A stretch of DNA of 64,000 nucleotides from an uncultured beta proteobacterium (GCA_903889565.1 CAISYC010000008.1:1-64000), one strand, 5' to 3'. Shown: positions 1 through 10,086, counted from the first letter of the stretch. Program-made: numbers and translations. The notes: a model not told the origin generated them from the sequence alone.

Positions 1-142
1 GCTTGTGGCGCGCCCGAATGCCGTTCTCACGCATGAGCCGTTCGACCCGCGGCTTGCTGGCCGGAAATCCGCGCGCCCGAAGCTCACGCACCATGCGCGG
101 CGAGCCGTAGGCGCTTTTGAGTTCCTTGTGAATGGCCCGGAG
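1..142 (-). mobile_element. IS3-family transposase (OrfB) fragment, cut by window edge
   Basis: Reading leftward on the minus strand gives LRAIHKELKSAYGSPRMVRE followed by ELRARGFPASKPRVERLMRENGIRARHK. This is the helix-turn-helix stretch found before the DDE integrase core in IS3-group OrfB proteins. The catalytic core would lie to the left of base 1. Upstream of the match the frame soon reaches a TGA near base 200, and no OrfB N-terminus or start codon is visible, so the 5' part appears to be missing. Terminal inverted repeats are not seen. A degraded mazF lies just to the right, so this end looks like accessory DNA in decay. Family assignment is good; whether the left part is intact cannot be judged. 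Confidence 0.75.
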
Positions 143-275
143 GGGTGGAGGCAACACCACTTCGTATATGTAGGTGGTATGCGCTGCTAACGACCGATTT
201 CAGAAGCCGCAGATTCCACTAGCTCGGCACCAAGGAGAAAATCTTCGTCCACGTTTTCTCACCCGTAAACCCGAA

Positions 276-310
276 TAAAAAAGACCCCTCTCTGGGGGAG
301 AGGTCTTGCA
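276..310 (-). terminator. Intrinsic terminator reading leftward
   Basis: On the minus strand an AAGACCTCTC stem, a C-rich loop and a GAGAGGGGTCTT return arm are followed directly by a run of T (TCTTTTTTATT). The stem carries a small bulge. It would stop transcripts coming from the nnr side. No intact minus-strand gene ends close to it, so it may have served a gene now lost. Confidence 0.6.
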
Positions 311-331
311 AGCTACTGCCCGGCCAGTACT

Positions 332-659
332 ACGAGGAAGAAACAACATACTAGCCCTTTCAGGCGACCATTTGAATTCGATCCACAGGCCGGTCACGAT
401 CAAGTTGGGCATCGTTCTGCGCGGGTCATCAGCCCCACACAATGCCGGCCTGATGGTCTGTTGCCCGATGAATTCCAGAATAAAAGAGCATCCCTTTGAG
501 GTGTTGGTCGCAGTTGGCGGAGTCGCCGGCGCCGTTTTGTCTGATCGGCTGCGTTCGTTGGACTGGAAAGTGCGCTGCGCGAGAGAGAAAGACATGGTGC
601 CAGCCGCGACCATGGCTGAAGTCCGCGCAAAAAACCGGGCGTTGCTCGCGGTCAGATAA
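332..659 (+). pseudogene. Decayed mazF (MazF/PemK-family toxin) remnant with frameshift
   Basis: Two plus-strand frames together reconstruct a MazF-type endoribonuclease. The first, from about base 332, reads KKQH and then FEFDPQAGHDQVGHR and VISP, matching the conserved MazF N-terminus. The second, from about base 444, reads GLMVCCPMNSRIKEHPFEV and then VLSDRLRSLDWKVR, matching the C-terminal two thirds, and stops at TAA 657-659. The junction near bases 437-443 needs a frame change and a loss of a few codons. The segment where GDIVW normally sits is also scrambled, and the expected start is ACG (332-334). No mazE antitoxin is recognisable upstream. The family is clear from motif order; loss of function is inferred from the shifts. 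Confidence 0.8.
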
Positions 660-674
660 ATTGCGACGAGCGAA

Positions 675-2159
675 TCAAAGTTCGCTGTTCAGCAACGCTC
701 GCGCCTGCGGAATCAATTCACCGGCAGTGAGACCAACAGGCCCCGTGCCCGCAGCGACCAGCGCGTCGGCCGCAGCGCCATGCAGATGAACCGCCGCCAG
801 CAATGCTGTTTGCGGATTGGCACCTTGCGCCAGCAAGGCCGCGATCATGCCGGTCAGCGCATCGCCCATGCCCGCACTCGCCATGCCGGGATTGCCGCTG
901 GTGTTGATGAACCAATGACCGTCAGGCGAAGTGCAAACGCTGCCCGAACCTTTGACAACGACATGACTGTTGAATCGCTCGGCCAGCGCGCAGGCGGCAG
1001 CGACGCGATCGTTTTGAATATCCGCGGTGGTCGATTGCAGCAGACGCGCAGCTTCGGCCGGATGGGGCGTCAGGATAGACGGGAGCTTGCGCGCGCGCAG
1101 TACTGCTCCGAGTTCGGCGTCGCCTGCAATCAGATTCAATGCATCAGCATCGATCACGAGTGAAGGCGCGCGATCAATCGCCATCGCCACGTAATGACGG
1201 GCTTCGCCGGAGGTGCCCAGCCCGGGGCCGATTGCCAGACAATCCAGATGATCGATTGCCCATAAATCATCGATGGCGCGCAGCATCAGTTCCGGCTGAA
1301 CGAAATCGACGCGTGGTGCGCTTGCATCGAGCACACCGGCATAGACGCGCCCGGCGCCCAGATGCAGCGCGGCGCGACCGGCCAACAGAGCCGCGCCGGC
1401 CATTCCCGCTGCGCCGCCAATGATGCCGACGCTGCCATAACTGCCTTTGTGACTGTTGGCGCGCCGCGGCGGCAATACCGTGCGCAGAATGTTGCTGCCG
1501 ATCACGGCGCCGCTGGCTGGCAACAAACCAGTGACATCGACAGCGAGCGGGCAGACGTGGATGCGTCCGCAGTAATCGGCGGCGTCGCCGGTCAGCAGCC
1601 CCGGTTTCAAAGCAATGAAAGTCGCGGTGTGATCGGCGCGAACCGCGCTGCCCAATACGCGCCCGCTGTCAGAGGCAAGGCCGCTTGGCAGATCGAGCGC
1701 CAGCACCGGTGCGTTTATCGCATTGATCGCGGCGACGAGTTCCGCATAACGACCGCCGATGGCGCGTTGCAAGCCGATGCCGAATAGGCCGTCGATCACA
1801 AGATCGTATCGACGATCGGGAATGTCGATTTTGAGATCGCCGGCGCCGGCACGCCACGCCGCCAATGCAGCCGTAGCATCTACAGGCAGCTTGGCCGCAT
1901 CGCCCGCGAACAAGAGATCGACGTCGAACCACCAGCTCTTCAGATGACGCGCGACGACGAATGCATCGCCGCCGTTGTTGCCGGGGCCGGCAAACACCAG
2001 CACACGGCCGCCGGCCGCAAGCGTGCGCGCGAGTTCTGCTGCCTCTAGGCCTGCGCGTTCCATCAAACCGGGCGGCGCCAGCCCCTCGGCGGCCTTCGCT
2101 TCCAGCGTGCGGATTTCCGCCGTCCGGTATACCGGTGCGCTGCAGGGCGTCGAATACAT
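675..2159 (-). CDS. nnr: Bifunctional NAD(P)HX epimerase / ADP-dependent NAD(P)HX dehydratase
   Basis: This 494-residue protein repairs hydrated NAD(P)H. The N-terminal YjeF domain epimerises the R and S hydrates; it shows [16 protein letters not shown] at about residues 58-73. The C-terminal ribokinase-like domain dehydrates S-NAD(P)HX using ADP; it shows [17 protein letters not shown] from residue 422, where the GMGD aspartate is the catalytic-base position of this fold. Length matches the fused bacterial form (about 500 aa). The ATG at 2159 lies just ahead of the [10 protein letters not shown] start of the YjeF domain. The gene is divergent from purL with about 90 bp between the starts. 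A cytosolic housekeeping role is expected. Confidence 0.93.
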   Translation of the reverse strand: MYSTPCSAPVYRTAEIRTLEAKAAEGLAPPGLMERAGLEAAELARTLAAGGRVLVFAGPGNNGGDAFVVARHLKSWWFDVDLLFAGDAAKLPVDATAALAAWRAGAGDLKIDIPDRRYDLVIDGLFGIGLQRAIGGRYAELVAAINAINAPVLALDLPSGLASDSGRVLGSAVRADHTATFIALKPGLLTGDAADYCGRIHVCPLAVDVTGLLPASGAVIGSNILRTVLPPRRANSHKGSYGSVGIIGGAAGMAGAALLAGRAALHLGAGRVYAGVLDASAPRVDFVQPELMLRAIDDLWAIDHLDCLAIGPGLGTSGEARHYVAMAIDRAPSLVIDADALNLIAGDAELGAVLRARKLPSILTPHPAEAARLLQSTTADIQNDRVAAACALAERFNSHVVVKGSGSVCTSPDGHWFINTSGNPGMASAGMGDALTGMIAALLAQGANPQTALLAAVHLHGAAADALVAAGTGPVGLTAGELIPQARALLNSEL

Positions 2160-2251
2160 GGGGCCAGTTTACTCCGATGGCTGGCTGCGCCACGCTGCGA
2201 ATGCTCAACGTTTCGGTTAAAATTCGGCTTTACGGACATTGCGCTGTCTTC

Positions 2252-5200
2252 ATGACGCAGATCCTCAGTTTGCCCGGGCGCGATGCCCTCTCCGAGTTCC
2301 GGGTTGCAAAGCTCACTGAAGCCTTGACGCGCGCCGGTCTGCGGCTCGCTTCGATTTCCGCCGAATTCCACCATTTCGCCAGCGTCCGGCGTGCCTTGAG
2401 CAGTGCGGAACAGGCCACGCTCGAACGCATTCTGACCTACGGGCCGGCTGCCGCCGAGCCCGATCATCGCGGTGAACTGTTTTTGGTGGTGCCGCGTCTC
2501 GGCACCATTTCGCCGTGGGCGTCGAAGGCGACCGATATCGCGCGGCAATGCGGACTCGACATGGTCGAGCGCATCGAGCGCGGTACCGTGTGGCGGGTGA
2601 CCAGGCAGGATGGCGGAACGCTGACCGCCCCGGAACTCGAGCAGTTGCTGCCACTGATCCACGACCGCATGACTGAAACGGTGCTGCGCGATCTCGCGCA
2701 GGCCGGCGCACTGTTTCACCACGTCGAGCCGCAACCGCTCAAGACGGTCGATCTTATCAAGGGCGGCGTAACTGCGCTGCAAAGTGCCAACCGCAGCATG
2801 GGCCTCGCATTGTCGGACGACGAGATCGACTATCTGTGCCGCAATTTCACGCGCATCCGCCGCAACCCGACCGATGTCGAGTTGATGATGTTCGCGCAGG
2901 CCAATTCTGAACATTGCCGGCACAAGATTTTCAACGCCGACTGGGTGATCGACGGCCAGCCGCAGCCGCAGTCGCTGTTCGCCATGATTCGCCACACCCA
3001 CGCGCAGCATCCGCAGGGCACGGTGGTGGCGTATTCCGACAATTCATCGATCATCGAAGGCGCGCGCGTCAAACGTTTTTATCCTCGCGCGGGCGGCGCC
3101 TATGAATTCGTCGAGGATGACACTCACATCCTGATGAAGGTGGAGACGCATAATCATCCGACGGCGATTTCGCCGTTTCCGGGCGCGGCGACCGGCGCCG
3201 GCGGCGAAATCCGCGACGAAGGCGCAACCGGTCGCGGCTCGCGGCCGAAGGCGGGGCTGACCGGCTTCTCGGTGTCGAATCTCGACATCCCGGATTTCCG
3301 TCAGCCGTGGGAAGGCGGCGGTATCGGCCGCCCCGCGCATATCGCTTCCGCGCTGCAGATCATGCTCGATGGTCCGATCGGTGGCGCAGCCTTCAACAAT
3401 GAGTTCGGTCGACCGAATCTGTGCGGTTATTTCCGTACCTTCGAGCAACAGGTCAGCGGCGAAATGCGCGGCTATCACAAGCCGATCATGTTGGCCGGCG
3501 GGTTGGGCAACATCGCCGCACGCCATTCATTCAAGCAATCGATTCCGGTTGGCGGCCTGCTGATTCAACTGGGCGGTCCCGGCATGGCGATCGGCCTCGG
3601 CGGTGGCGCGGCGTCGAGCATGCAGACCGGCGCCAATATTGCCGATCTTGATTTCGATTCGGTGCAGCGCGGCAATGCCGAGATCCAGCGCCGCGCGCAG
3701 GAAGTGATCGATCGTTGCTGGGCGCTGGGTGATGCCAATCCGATCCTGTCGATCCACGATGTCGGCGCCGGCGGGCTGTCGAATGCCTTGCCGGAACTCG
3801 TGCATGGCGCCGAGCGCGGTGGCAACTTCGATTTGCGCGCAGTGCCGAGCGAAGAGCCTGGCATGTCGCCGCTGCAGGTCTGGTGCAATGAATCGCAGGA
3901 ACGCTACGTGCTGGCGATCGCGCCGCAAAGCCTCGAAACTTTTCGCGCCATCTGCGAACGCGAGCGCTGTCCGTTCGCGGTGGTCGGCACGGCGACGGCG
4001 GAAGATCGCCTGACCCTGCGTGACGCGGTATTCGATAACGCGCCGGTGGATATGGAACTGTCGGTGCTGCTCGGCAAGCCGCCGAAAATGCTGCGCGATG
4101 TCGCGCATCGTACGAACAATTTGTCGGCGCTGGATTTGAGCGGCATTGCGCTTGCCGAAGCGGCGCAGCGGGTTCTGCGCATGCCTTCCGTAGCAGATAA
4201 AACCTTCCTTATTTCAATCGGCGATCGAACCGTCGGCGGCATGACGGCGCGCGACCAGATGGTCGGTCCGTGGCAGGTGCCGGTGGCCGATGTGGCGGTG
4301 ACGCTGCTGGGCTTCGATGAATACCGCGGCGAAGCGATGGCGATGGGCGAGCGCACGCCGCTGGCACTGATCAATGCCGCAGCCTCCGGCCGCATGGCGG
4401 TCGGCGAAGCGATCACCAATATCGCCGCTGCGCGCATCGAACAAATCGGCGACATCAAGCTGTCGGCCAACTGGATGGCGGCGGCCGGGCATCCCGGCGA
4501 AGACGCTGCGCTCTACGACACGGTGCGCGCAGTCGGGCTTGAACTGTGTCCGCAGCTCGGCATCAGCATTCCGGTCGGCAAGGACTCGATGTCGATGAAA
4601 ACGCGCTGGCAGGTCGACGGCCAGCCGCGCGAAGTGACCTCGCCGCTGTCGTTGATCGTGTCGGCGTTTGCGCGCGTGGTGGATGCGCGCAGGACGCTGA
4701 CGCCGCAACTGCGCAGCGATTGCGGCGATAGTGAATTGATCCTGATCGACCTCGGTGGCGGTCGCAACCGCCTCGGCGGTTCCGCGCTGGCGCAGGCCTG
4801 GGGCCGCACCGGCAATAGCACGCCGGACCTTGACGATCCGGCGGTGCTGAAGGGCTTTTTTGCCGCGATCCAGAAACTGAATGCCGGTAACAAATTGCTC
4901 GCCTATCACGACCGTTCCGACGGCGGCCTGTTCGCAACGTTATGCGAAATGATGTTTGCCGGACGCTGTGGAATTGATCTCGAACTCCCATCATCGGATG
5001 ACGTGCTGGCGGCGTTGTTCAGTGAAGAACTGGGGGCGGTGGTGCAGACGCGGCGCAGCGAAACGGCGGCGGTGCTTGCTGTCCTGGCGGCGGCCGGCCT
5101 TTCCGCAATGACGCATTGCATCGGTACGGTTGCTGCGCATGGGCGGATGACGATCAGTGCCGGCGGGCGCGAGCTTTATTCAGCGCCGCGAATTGAACTG

Positions 5201-6124
5201 CACCGCGCGTGGTCGGCAACAACCTTCCATATGCAGCGCCTGCGCGACAACCCGCAGTGCGCGCAGCAGGAATATGACCGCCTGCTCGACGCGGAAGACC
5301 CGGGCATCTCGCCCGTGCTCAAAATTGACAGCGACGTTGCGGCGCCGTTTGTGGGCACCGCGCGCCCGCGCGTCGCAATCCTGCGCGAGCAGGGCGTCAA
5401 TGGCCAGATCGAGATGGCGGCCGCGTTTGAGCGTGCCGGGTTCGATTCCTTTGATGTGCATATGAGCGACATCATCGCCGGTCGCGTCAGCCTCGATGGC
5501 TTCAAGGGGGTTGCGGCCTGCGGCGGCTTCTCCTACGGCGACGTGCTCGGCGCAGGCGAGGGCTGGGCCAAATCGATCCTGTTTAATCCGCGCGCGCGCG
5601 ACCAGTTCGCGGCATTTTTCAGGCGCAGCGACACCTTCGCACTTGGCGTCTGCAACGGCTGCCAGATGATGAGCAATCTGCACGAAATCATTCCCGGCGC
5701 CGAAGCGTGGCCGCATTTCGTGCGCAACCGCTCGGAGCAGTTCGAGGCGCGTTTTGTCACCGTCGAAGTGCTGCCATCACCGTCGCTGTTCTTCAGCGGC
5801 ATGGCCGGCAGCCGTCTGCCGGTGGTGGTAGCGCACGGCGAAGGCTATGCCGAGTTCCGTGATGATCAGCAGCGCGCGGCGGCGCTGGTGGCGTTGCGCT
5901 TCGTCGATAACCGCGGTGCGGCGACCGAAACCTATCCGCTCAATCCGAACGGGTCGCCTGCCGGCATCACGGGTTTGACCACGGCCGACGGACGCTTTTC
6001 GATTCTGATGCCGCATCCGGAGCGGGTGTTTCGCAGCGTGCAGAATTCGTGGCATCCGGAAGGCTGGCCGGAAGACGGGCCGTGGCTGCGCATGTTCCGC
6101 AATGCGCGGCGCTGGGTGGGGTGA
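2252..6124 (+). CDS. purL: Phosphoribosylformylglycinamidine synthase, large single-chain form
   Basis: Converts FGAR, glutamine and ATP to FGAM in purine synthesis. At 1290 residues this is the long proteobacterial PurL with its own glutaminase, so no PurS or PurQ is needed. The central AIRS-like synthetase halves contain [19 protein letters not shown] and the repeated GKDSMSMK region. The class I glutaminase begins near residue 1040, with the nucleophile in GVCNGCQMM (about 1132) and the His/Glu pair in MPHPERVF (about 1253). I chose the ATG at 2252 (MTQILSLPG) because known PurL proteins start a few residues before this; the ORF is open 97 codons further upstream only because it runs antisense through nnr. 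A GTTAAAATTCGG box upstream resembles a -10 element. Confidence 0.96.
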   Translation: MTQILSLPGRDALSEFRVAKLTEALTRAGLRLASISAEFHHFASVRRALSSAEQATLERILTYGPAAAEPDHRGELFLVVPRLGTISPWASKATDIARQCGLDMVERIERGTVWRVTRQDGGTLTAPELEQLLPLIHDRMTETVLRDLAQAGALFHHVEPQPLKTVDLIKGGVTALQSANRSMGLALSDDEIDYLCRNFTRIRRNPTDVELMMFAQANSEHCRHKIFNADWVIDGQPQPQSLFAMIRHTHAQHPQGTVVAYSDNSSIIEGARVKRFYPRAGGAYEFVEDDTHILMKVETHNHPTAISPFPGAATGAGGEIRDEGATGRGSRPKAGLTGFSVSNLDIPDFRQPWEGGGIGRPAHIASALQIMLDGPIGGAAFNNEFGRPNLCGYFRTFEQQVSGEMRGYHKPIMLAGGLGNIAARHSFKQSIPVGGLLIQLGGPGMAIGLGGGAASSMQTGANIADLDFDSVQRGNAEIQRRAQEVIDRCWALGDANPILSIHDVGAGGLSNALPELVHGAERGGNFDLRAVPSEEPGMSPLQVWCNESQERYVLAIAPQSLETFRAICERERCPFAVVGTATAEDRLTLRDAVFDNAPVDMELSVLLGKPPKMLRDVAHRTNNLSALDLSGIALAEAAQRVLRMPSVADKTFLISIGDRTVGGMTARDQMVGPWQVPVADVAVTLLGFDEYRGEAMAMGERTPLALINAAASGRMAVGEAITNIAAARIEQIGDIKLSANWMAAAGHPGEDAALYDTVRAVGLELCPQLGISIPVGKDSMSMKTRWQVDGQPREVTSPLSLIVSAFARVVDARRTLTPQLRSDCGDSELILIDLGGGRNRLGGSALAQAWGRTGNSTPDLDDPAVLKGFFAAIQKLNAGNKLLAYHDRSDGGLFATLCEMMFAGRCGIDLELPSSDDVLAALFSEELGAVVQTRRSETAAVLAVLAAAGLSAMTHCIGTVAAHGRMTISAGGRELYSAPRIELHRAWSATTFHMQRLRDNPQCAQQEYDRLLDAEDPGISPVLKIDSDVAAPFVGTARPRVAILREQGVNGQIEMAAAFERAGFDSFDVHMSDIIAGRVSLDGFKGVAACGGFSYGDVLGAGEGWAKSILFNPRARDQFAAFFRRSDTFALGVCNGCQMMSNLHEIIPGAEAWPHFVRNRSEQFEARFVTVEVLPSPSLFFSGMAGSRLPVVVAHGEGYAEFRDDQQRAAALVALRFVDNRGAATETYPLNPNGSPAGITGLTTADGRFSILMPHPERVFRSVQNSWHPEGWPEDGPWLRMFRNARRWVG

Positions 6125-6152
6125 TGAACAAGGAGATCGCGGATTGAACAAT

Positions 6153-6184
6153 AAAAAACGGCGCACCGCGGTGCGCCGTTTTTT
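6153..6184. terminator. Bidirectional intrinsic terminator between purL and the parvulin gene
   Basis: Perfect 32-bp palindrome: six A, a CGGCGCACCGCGGTGCGCCG core, then six T. It lies between two converging genes, so it can end transcription from both sides. Confidence 0.93.
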
Positions 6185-6202
6185 ATTCGAACCTGGAAAC
6201 CC

Positions 6203-7000
6203 TTATTCCACTTTGGCTTTCGCGCGGAAGTCGGCGATGGCTTTCTGCACAGCCGCCTGTTGCATTTGCTGCTGGATGTTGTTCTTGATGTCTTCGAACG
6301 GCGGGATCTTGGTTGCGCGTTCGTCATCGAGGCGGATGACATGCCAGCCGTACTGGGTTTGCACCGGCGGATCGGTGATCTGGCCTTTCTTCAGCTTGGT
6401 CAGTGCATCGCCGAAGGGCTTGACGTAACGGGCCGGCGCGCCCCAGTCGAGGTCGCCACCGCGGTTTTTAGAGCCCGTGTCTTCGGATTTTTCCGCGGCC
6501 AGTTTTTCAAAGGCGCCCGGGTTCTTTTTGAGGGTGGCGACAATCTGTTTGGCCTCGGCTTCGTCCTTGACGAGAATATGACGCGCCTTGTATTCCCTGG
6601 CACCGGCCGACTTCGCGCTTTCGTATTCCTTGCGCATCGCATCGTCGGAAATCGGATTGGAGCGCGCGTAATCCTGCAGGAACGCGTTGATGATGATGCC
6701 CTGGCGCTGCAGTTCGATCTGGCTCAGGATATCGGCATTTTTGTCGATGCCTTTCTTGGCGGCTTCCTGCAGCAGCACTTCGCGCGTGATCAGTTCGTCG
6801 CGGATGCGTGCGCGCAACTCCGGAGAATCCGGCTGGCCCTGGGCGGCGGCGCCTTTAAGCATGGCGTCGAGGCGGCTTTGCGGGATCGCCACGCCGTTGA
6901 CCTTTGCGATCGGATCGGCCGCCTGCGCATAGGCGAAGGACGAGAGTCCGGCAACCAGCAGCAACGCCGCCAGCGGGCGAAAAACGGGGTTCTTTTTCAT
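6203..7000 (-). CDS. Periplasmic peptidyl-prolyl cis-trans isomerase, parvulin (PpiC/SurA) type
   Basis: A 265-residue exported protein. Starting at 7000, MKKNPVFRPLAALLLVAGLS followed by SFAYAQA is a clear signal peptide with cleavage expected after about residue 25. A SurA-N-like helical region follows, then a rotamase domain from about 138 to 225 with YKARHILVKDEAEAKQI and GGDLDWGAP before a YGWHVIRLDD end, all standard parvulin motifs. The start is supported by GAGGAATTTTG just upstream; the longer ORF-track start at 7075 would overlap bolA and bury the signal sequence. It is the last gene of msrB-yciB-bolA-ppi. The likely role is folding of outer-membrane or secreted proteins. Confidence 0.93.
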   Translation of the reverse strand: MKKNPVFRPLAALLLVAGLSSFAYAQAADPIAKVNGVAIPQSRLDAMLKGAAAQGQPDSPELRARIRDELITREVLLQEAAKKGIDKNADILSQIELQRQGIIINAFLQDYARSNPISDDAMRKEYESAKSAGAREYKARHILVKDEAEAKQIVATLKKNPGAFEKLAAEKSEDTGSKNRGGDLDWGAPARYVKPFGDALTKLKKGQITDPPVQTQYGWHVIRLDDERATKIPPFEDIKNNIQQQMQQAAVQKAIADFRAKAKVE

Positions 7001-7019
7001 CAAAATTCCTCGGGTCGGA

Positions 7020-7304
7020 TTAAATTTCGTCGGGAGTATACGCCTTGATCGCAATGGCGTGTATCTCCCGCTCAAGCATGTCGCCGAGTGCGGCGTGAAT
7101 CAGCCGGTGGCGGGCCTGGCGCGACTTGCCTTCGAACTGCGACGACACGATGATCAGTTCGAAATGTCCGCCGCCGCCCTTGGCGCCTTCATGGCCGGCG
7201 TGTTTCGCCGAATCGTCGGTCAGCTCGACGCTGTCCGGATTGAGAATCGCCAGGCGCTGTTCGATCCGTTCGACGACATCGTGGTGGATGTGGGTGTTGG
7301 GCAT
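7020..7304 (-). CDS. bolA: BolA-family protein
   Basis: A 94-residue BolA/IbaG-type protein. The fold's signature region is GGGGHFELIIVSSQFEGKSR leading to ARHRLIHAALGDMLEREIHAIAIKAYTP, and an HAGHE segment precedes it. Proteins of this family work with monothiol glutaredoxins in Fe-S handling and affect cell shape and stress response. The gene sits 7 bp after yciB and 19 bp before the parvulin gene, so it is very likely co-transcribed with both. Confidence 0.92.
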   Translation of the reverse strand: MPNTHIHHDVVERIEQRLAILNPDSVELTDDSAKHAGHEGAKGGGGHFELIIVSSQFEGKSRQARHRLIHAALGDMLEREIHAIAIKAYTPDEI

Positions 7305-7311
7305 GGCGCAT

Positions 7312-7842
7312 TTATTCCGTTTCGACGTGGCGGGAAATCATCATGGCCTGGATCACGACGAAAACGAACATCAGACCCATGCCGCCGAACAGCTTGAAGT
7401 TGACCCAGACGTCGAGCGGATAGTTGAAGGCGACGTAGAGATTGAGGCCGCCCATGACGGCGAAAAAGCCGGTCCAGCTGAACAACAGGCGCAGCCACAC
7501 GGGGTCGGGCAGGGCCATCTGCTTGTCCATCATTGCGCGCACGAGGTTGCGGCGGAAGCCGAAGTGCGCGACCAGCAGCGAAATTGCAAACAACCAGTAA
7601 AGTATCGTCGGCTTCCATTTGATGAAGGTTTCGTCGTGCAGCAACAGGGTGAGGCCGCCGAACACGACGATCACGCCGAAGCTGACCCACAGCATGCCGT
7701 CGACCTTGCCGTGACGGTACCAGACCCACGCGACCTGGACGACGGTGGCGGCGATTGCCACCGCAGTCGCGACGAACACGCCGAAAAACTTGAAGGCGAT
7801 GAAAAAGAGAATGACCGGGAAAAGATCGAAGAGAAATTTCAT
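7312..7842 (-). CDS. yciB: Inner-membrane septation protein YciB/IspZ
   Basis: A 176-residue multi-pass membrane protein beginning [19 protein letters not shown], the typical YciB start. About five hydrophobic helices are visible, with [11 protein letters not shown] and [20 protein letters not shown] matching conserved family stretches. YciB is needed for normal septation and envelope maintenance in several Gram-negative bacteria. The ORF track runs 45 codons further upstream, but that part overlaps the msrB end and is not hydrophobic, so I placed the start at 7842. It is the second gene of the msrB-yciB-bolA-ppi run. Confidence 0.94.
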   Translation of the reverse strand: MKFLFDLFPVILFFIAFKFFGVFVATAVAIAATVVQVAWVWYRHGKVDGMLWVSFGVIVVFGGLTLLLHDETFIKWKPTILYWLFAISLLVAHFGFRRNLVRAMMDKQMALPDPVWLRLLFSWTGFFAVMGGLNLYVAFNYPLDVWVNFKLFGGMGLMFVFVVIQAMMISRHVETE

Positions 7843-7903
7843 GCGGCCATTTTCGGGCAATCCGCAGGCAAAGTCCATGCGGCGGAACAACGCCGCATGA
7901 AGC

Positions 7904-8299
7904 CTATTGCTTGTCGAACTTGAGCGATGCCGAATTGATGCAGTAGCGCAGCCCGGTCGGTTGCGGGCCGTCCTCAAAGACGTGGCCGAGATGGGCGTCG
8001 CAGTTCCGGCAGATCACCTCGGCGCGGCGCATGAACAGGCTGTTGTCCTCCTCGGTGGCGACGTTGTCGTTCACCGCCGGCCGGTAAAAACTCGGCCAGC
8101 CGGTGCCGGAATCGAATTTGTGATCGGATCTGAACAATTCGGCGCCGCAACAGACGCAACGATAGACGCCTTTTTCCTGGTGGTCCCACCAGGCGCCGGT
8201 GAAGGCGCGCTCGGTGCCTTTTTCACGCGCCACATGATATTGCTCGGGCGTCAGTTCCCGTTTCCATTCCTGCGCGGATTTGACGATCTTGTCGGCCAT
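7904..8299 (-). CDS. msrB: Peptide-methionine (R)-S-oxide reductase
   Basis: A 131-residue MsrB. It reduces the R epimer of methionine sulfoxide in proteins, using thioredoxin. The structural zinc site is visible as CVCC (C48/C51) and CRNC (C97/C100), and the catalytic cysteine lies in [13 protein letters not shown] (C120). The GTGWPSF substrate-pocket motif is present near residue 65. The start at 8299 follows CAGGAGTTTGAT; eight extra codons in the ORF track lack a better site. It heads the leftward operon that continues into yciB, bolA and the parvulin gene. Confidence 0.96.
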   Translation of the reverse strand: MADKIVKSAQEWKRELTPEQYHVAREKGTERAFTGAWWDHQEKGVYRCVCCGAELFRSDHKFDSGTGWPSFYRPAVNDNVATEEDNSLFMRRAEVICRNCDAHLGHVFEDGPQPTGLRYCINSASLKFDKQ

Positions 8300-8366
8300 A
8301 TCAAACTCCTGAGGTGCGCGCATAATCGCGCGGATCGCGGCGGTTGACCAAACCTTGCAGTGTTGA

Positions 8367-9800
8367 CTACAGAATTTTGCCCGGATTCATCAGGCCGCGC
8401 GGGTCGAGCGCCTGTTTGACCGAGCGCATCAATTCGAGTTCCAGCGGTTGCTTGCAGCGCGCAAGTTCGGCGCGCTTGGAGACGCCGATGCCGTGTTCCG
8501 CACTGATGCTGCCGCCCATGCCGGTGACGACGTCATGCACCACGCAGTTGACGTCGATGGCCGCGCGCGCCGCCGGATCGGCGAGATCGCGGCCCGGCAC
8601 GAAGGCGTTGTAATGCAGATTGCCGTCGCCGAGATGGCCGAAGCAGATTACGCGCGTGCCGGGAAAGCGCGCTTCCAGCGCGGCACCGGCCGCGCGGATA
8701 AAGTCCGGAACCTTGCTCACGGCAACCGAGATATCGTGACGGTAGATGAGCCCGGCGATGCGCGCGGCGTCCGGAATCGATTCGCGCAGCTTCCAGAACG
8801 CGGCGGCCTGCGCGCCGCTGGCGGCGATCGCGGCATCGAGCACGCCGCCGGCTTCGGCCGATTCGGTTAACGCCGCCTCGACGCGTGATTGCAATGCGGC
8901 GTCGTCGCCGGCATCGCCGAGTTCGGTCAATACATACCAGTCATGTCGATCGCCCAGCGGATCGCGCGTGGCCGGAATGTTTTTGAACACGAGGTCGAGG
9001 CAGGGCCGCGAAATCAGCTCGAAGGCGGTGACGGCGTCGCCGCAGCGCGCGCGCAGCATGGCGAGCAGCGCCACCGCTGCATCCGGACTTTCGATCGCGG
9101 CGAAGGCCACCACCTGCGAGCGCGGCCGCGGTTGCAGTTTCAGCACCGCGGTACTGATGATGCCGAGCGTGCCTTCGGCGCCGATGAACAGCTGCTTGAG
9201 GTCGTAACCGGTGTTGTCCTTGCGCAGGGAACGCAGGCCATTCCAGATGCGACCGTCGGCGAGGACCACCTCGAGTCCCAGCACCTGATCGCGCGTATTG
9301 CCGTAGCGCAGCACATTGACGCCGCCGGCATTGGTGGAAAGGTTGCCGCCGATCTGGCAGCTGCCTTCGGCGCCCAGCGATAACGGAAACAGGCGGCCGA
9401 CTGCGGTGGCGGCCTGCTGGATATTGGCGAGTATGCAGCCGGCTTCCACCGTCATCGTATTGTTCAACGCATCAACGTCGAGAATGCGGTTCATGCGCGA
9501 CAGGCCAATCACGATCGCGTGAGCGCCGGCGGCCGGGGTTGCCGCACCGCACATGCCGGTGTTGCCGCCCTGAGGGACGATGCTGATGTTGTGCGTCGCG
9601 CACAATGCGACCACACGGCTCAGTTCATCGACGTTGGCCGGGCGCACTACGGCAATTGCGTTTCCCGTGTAGATGCCGCGCCAGTCGCGGAGGAATGGCG
9701 CCATATCGTCGGCCGCGGTCAGGAGTCCCGCGCCGACGATGGTGGCGAGTTGCGCATGGATGGCGGTGAAGTCGGATTTCAACGGTGTGTGTGTGTTCAT
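8367..9800 (-). CDS. FAD-linked oxidase, D-2-hydroxyacid dehydrogenase-like (GlcD/D2HGDH family)
   Basis: A 477-residue flavoprotein. The N-terminal PCMH-type FAD-binding domain shows [14 protein letters not shown] and the pyrophosphate loop [13 protein letters not shown] (about 76-88). The C-terminal FAD-oxidase domain contains [14 protein letters not shown], a conserved metal/substrate region of glycolate, D-lactate and D-2-hydroxyglutarate dehydrogenases. The exact substrate cannot be read from sequence. The start at 9800 ([10 protein letters not shown]) follows a TTGGGC-17-TATAAT promoter so closely that the mRNA may have almost no leader. The second and following codons form an ACACACACACAC run. 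The gene is divergent from the ThDP-enzyme operon; a shared catabolic role is possible but unproven. Confidence 0.85.
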   Translation of the reverse strand: MNTHTPLKSDFTAIHAQLATIVGAGLLTAADDMAPFLRDWRGIYTGNAIAVVRPANVDELSRVVALCATHNISIVPQGGNTGMCGAATPAAGAHAIVIGLSRMNRILDVDALNNTMTVEAGCILANIQQAATAVGRLFPLSLGAEGSCQIGGNLSTNAGGVNVLRYGNTRDQVLGLEVVLADGRIWNGLRSLRKDNTGYDLKQLFIGAEGTLGIISTAVLKLQPRPRSQVVAFAAIESPDAAVALLAMLRARCGDAVTAFELISRPCLDLVFKNIPATRDPLGDRHDWYVLTELGDAGDDAALQSRVEAALTESAEAGGVLDAAIAASGAQAAAFWKLRESIPDAARIAGLIYRHDISVAVSKVPDFIRAAGAALEARFPGTRVICFGHLGDGNLHYNAFVPGRDLADPAARAAIDVNCVVHDVVTGMGGSISAEHGIGVSKRAELARCKQPLELELMRSVKQALDPRGLMNPGKIL

Positions 9801-9809
9801 GGGAGCCCG

Positions 9810-9838
9810 ATTATATCGGTGCGGCGGCGGCGGCCCAA
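9810..9838 (-). promoter_or_regulatory. Promoter of the FAD-linked oxidase gene
   Basis: On the minus strand TTGGGC, 17 bp, then TATAAT (9815-9810). The predicted start of transcription is only a few bases before the ATG at 9800, which would give a leaderless or nearly leaderless message. The -35 box overlaps the T tail of the upstream small-RNA terminator. Confidence 0.6.
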
Positions 9839-9875
9839 AAAAACAGGCCGTCATCTTGTGAATGACGGCCTGCAG
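9837..9875 (-). terminator. Intrinsic terminator of the candidate small RNA
   Basis: On the minus strand AGGCCGTCATTCACAAGATGACGGCCT forms a 10-bp stem (AGGCCGTCAT/ATGACGGCCT) and is followed by GTTTTTTTGGG. The stem and T run are strong. Confidence 0.88.
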
Positions 9876-9969
9876 GGTTTGCGCGGCCGGGTAGGCTGCG
9901 CATGTTCGAATTGGCGCGGATATTTTTGGCGATTCCGCTGAACGCCGCCCGAGTGGTTCAGGCAATTGC
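9837..9969 (-). ncRNA. Candidate small RNA (about 130 nt) with own promoter and terminator
   Basis: A minus-strand promoter (TTTACA, 18 bp, TAAAAT) at 10005-9976 is followed by about 130 nt with no convincing ORF and then a strong intrinsic terminator (9875-9837). Inside, CTGAAC and GTTCAG can pair around a 12-nt loop near 9962-9939. The next gene leftward has its own promoter, so the transcript looks independent rather than a leader. I do not recognise it as 6S, tmRNA or a known riboswitch. An attenuated leader of the FAD oxidase gene remains an alternative. Confidence 0.5.
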
Positions 9970-9975
9970 GGGCGC

Positions 9976-10005
9976 ATTTTAGCGGCGCGGCGCGTTTTCT
10001 GTAAA
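9976..10005 (-). promoter_or_regulatory. Sigma-70-like promoter for the candidate small RNA
   Basis: TTTACA (10005-10000), 18-bp spacer, TAAAAT (9981-9976) on the minus strand. Transcription would begin near 9969. Confidence 0.55.
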
Positions 10006-10086
10006 GTCGGCGCGATGGGCCGCGCGGGCGGTGGCTGCTGCATCCGCTGGCCGCCGTTGGCGCGCCGGCGCAGGGTAGGTCGTGAG

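Noticed and set aside
1961-2251. Extra 97 codons at the 5' end of the purL frame in the ORF track
   Set aside because: They run antisense through nnr and have no PurL similarity; family members start at the equivalent of 2252.
9837-9969. 6S RNA or a known riboswitch in the small-RNA region
   Set aside because: I could not see the 6S closing stems and bubble or any familiar aptamer core; left as an unassigned candidate.
9920-9980. Plus-strand GCCCGAGTGGTTCAGG resembling the 5' part of a class II tRNA
   Set aside because: No matching acceptor stem, anticodon arm or T loop follows.
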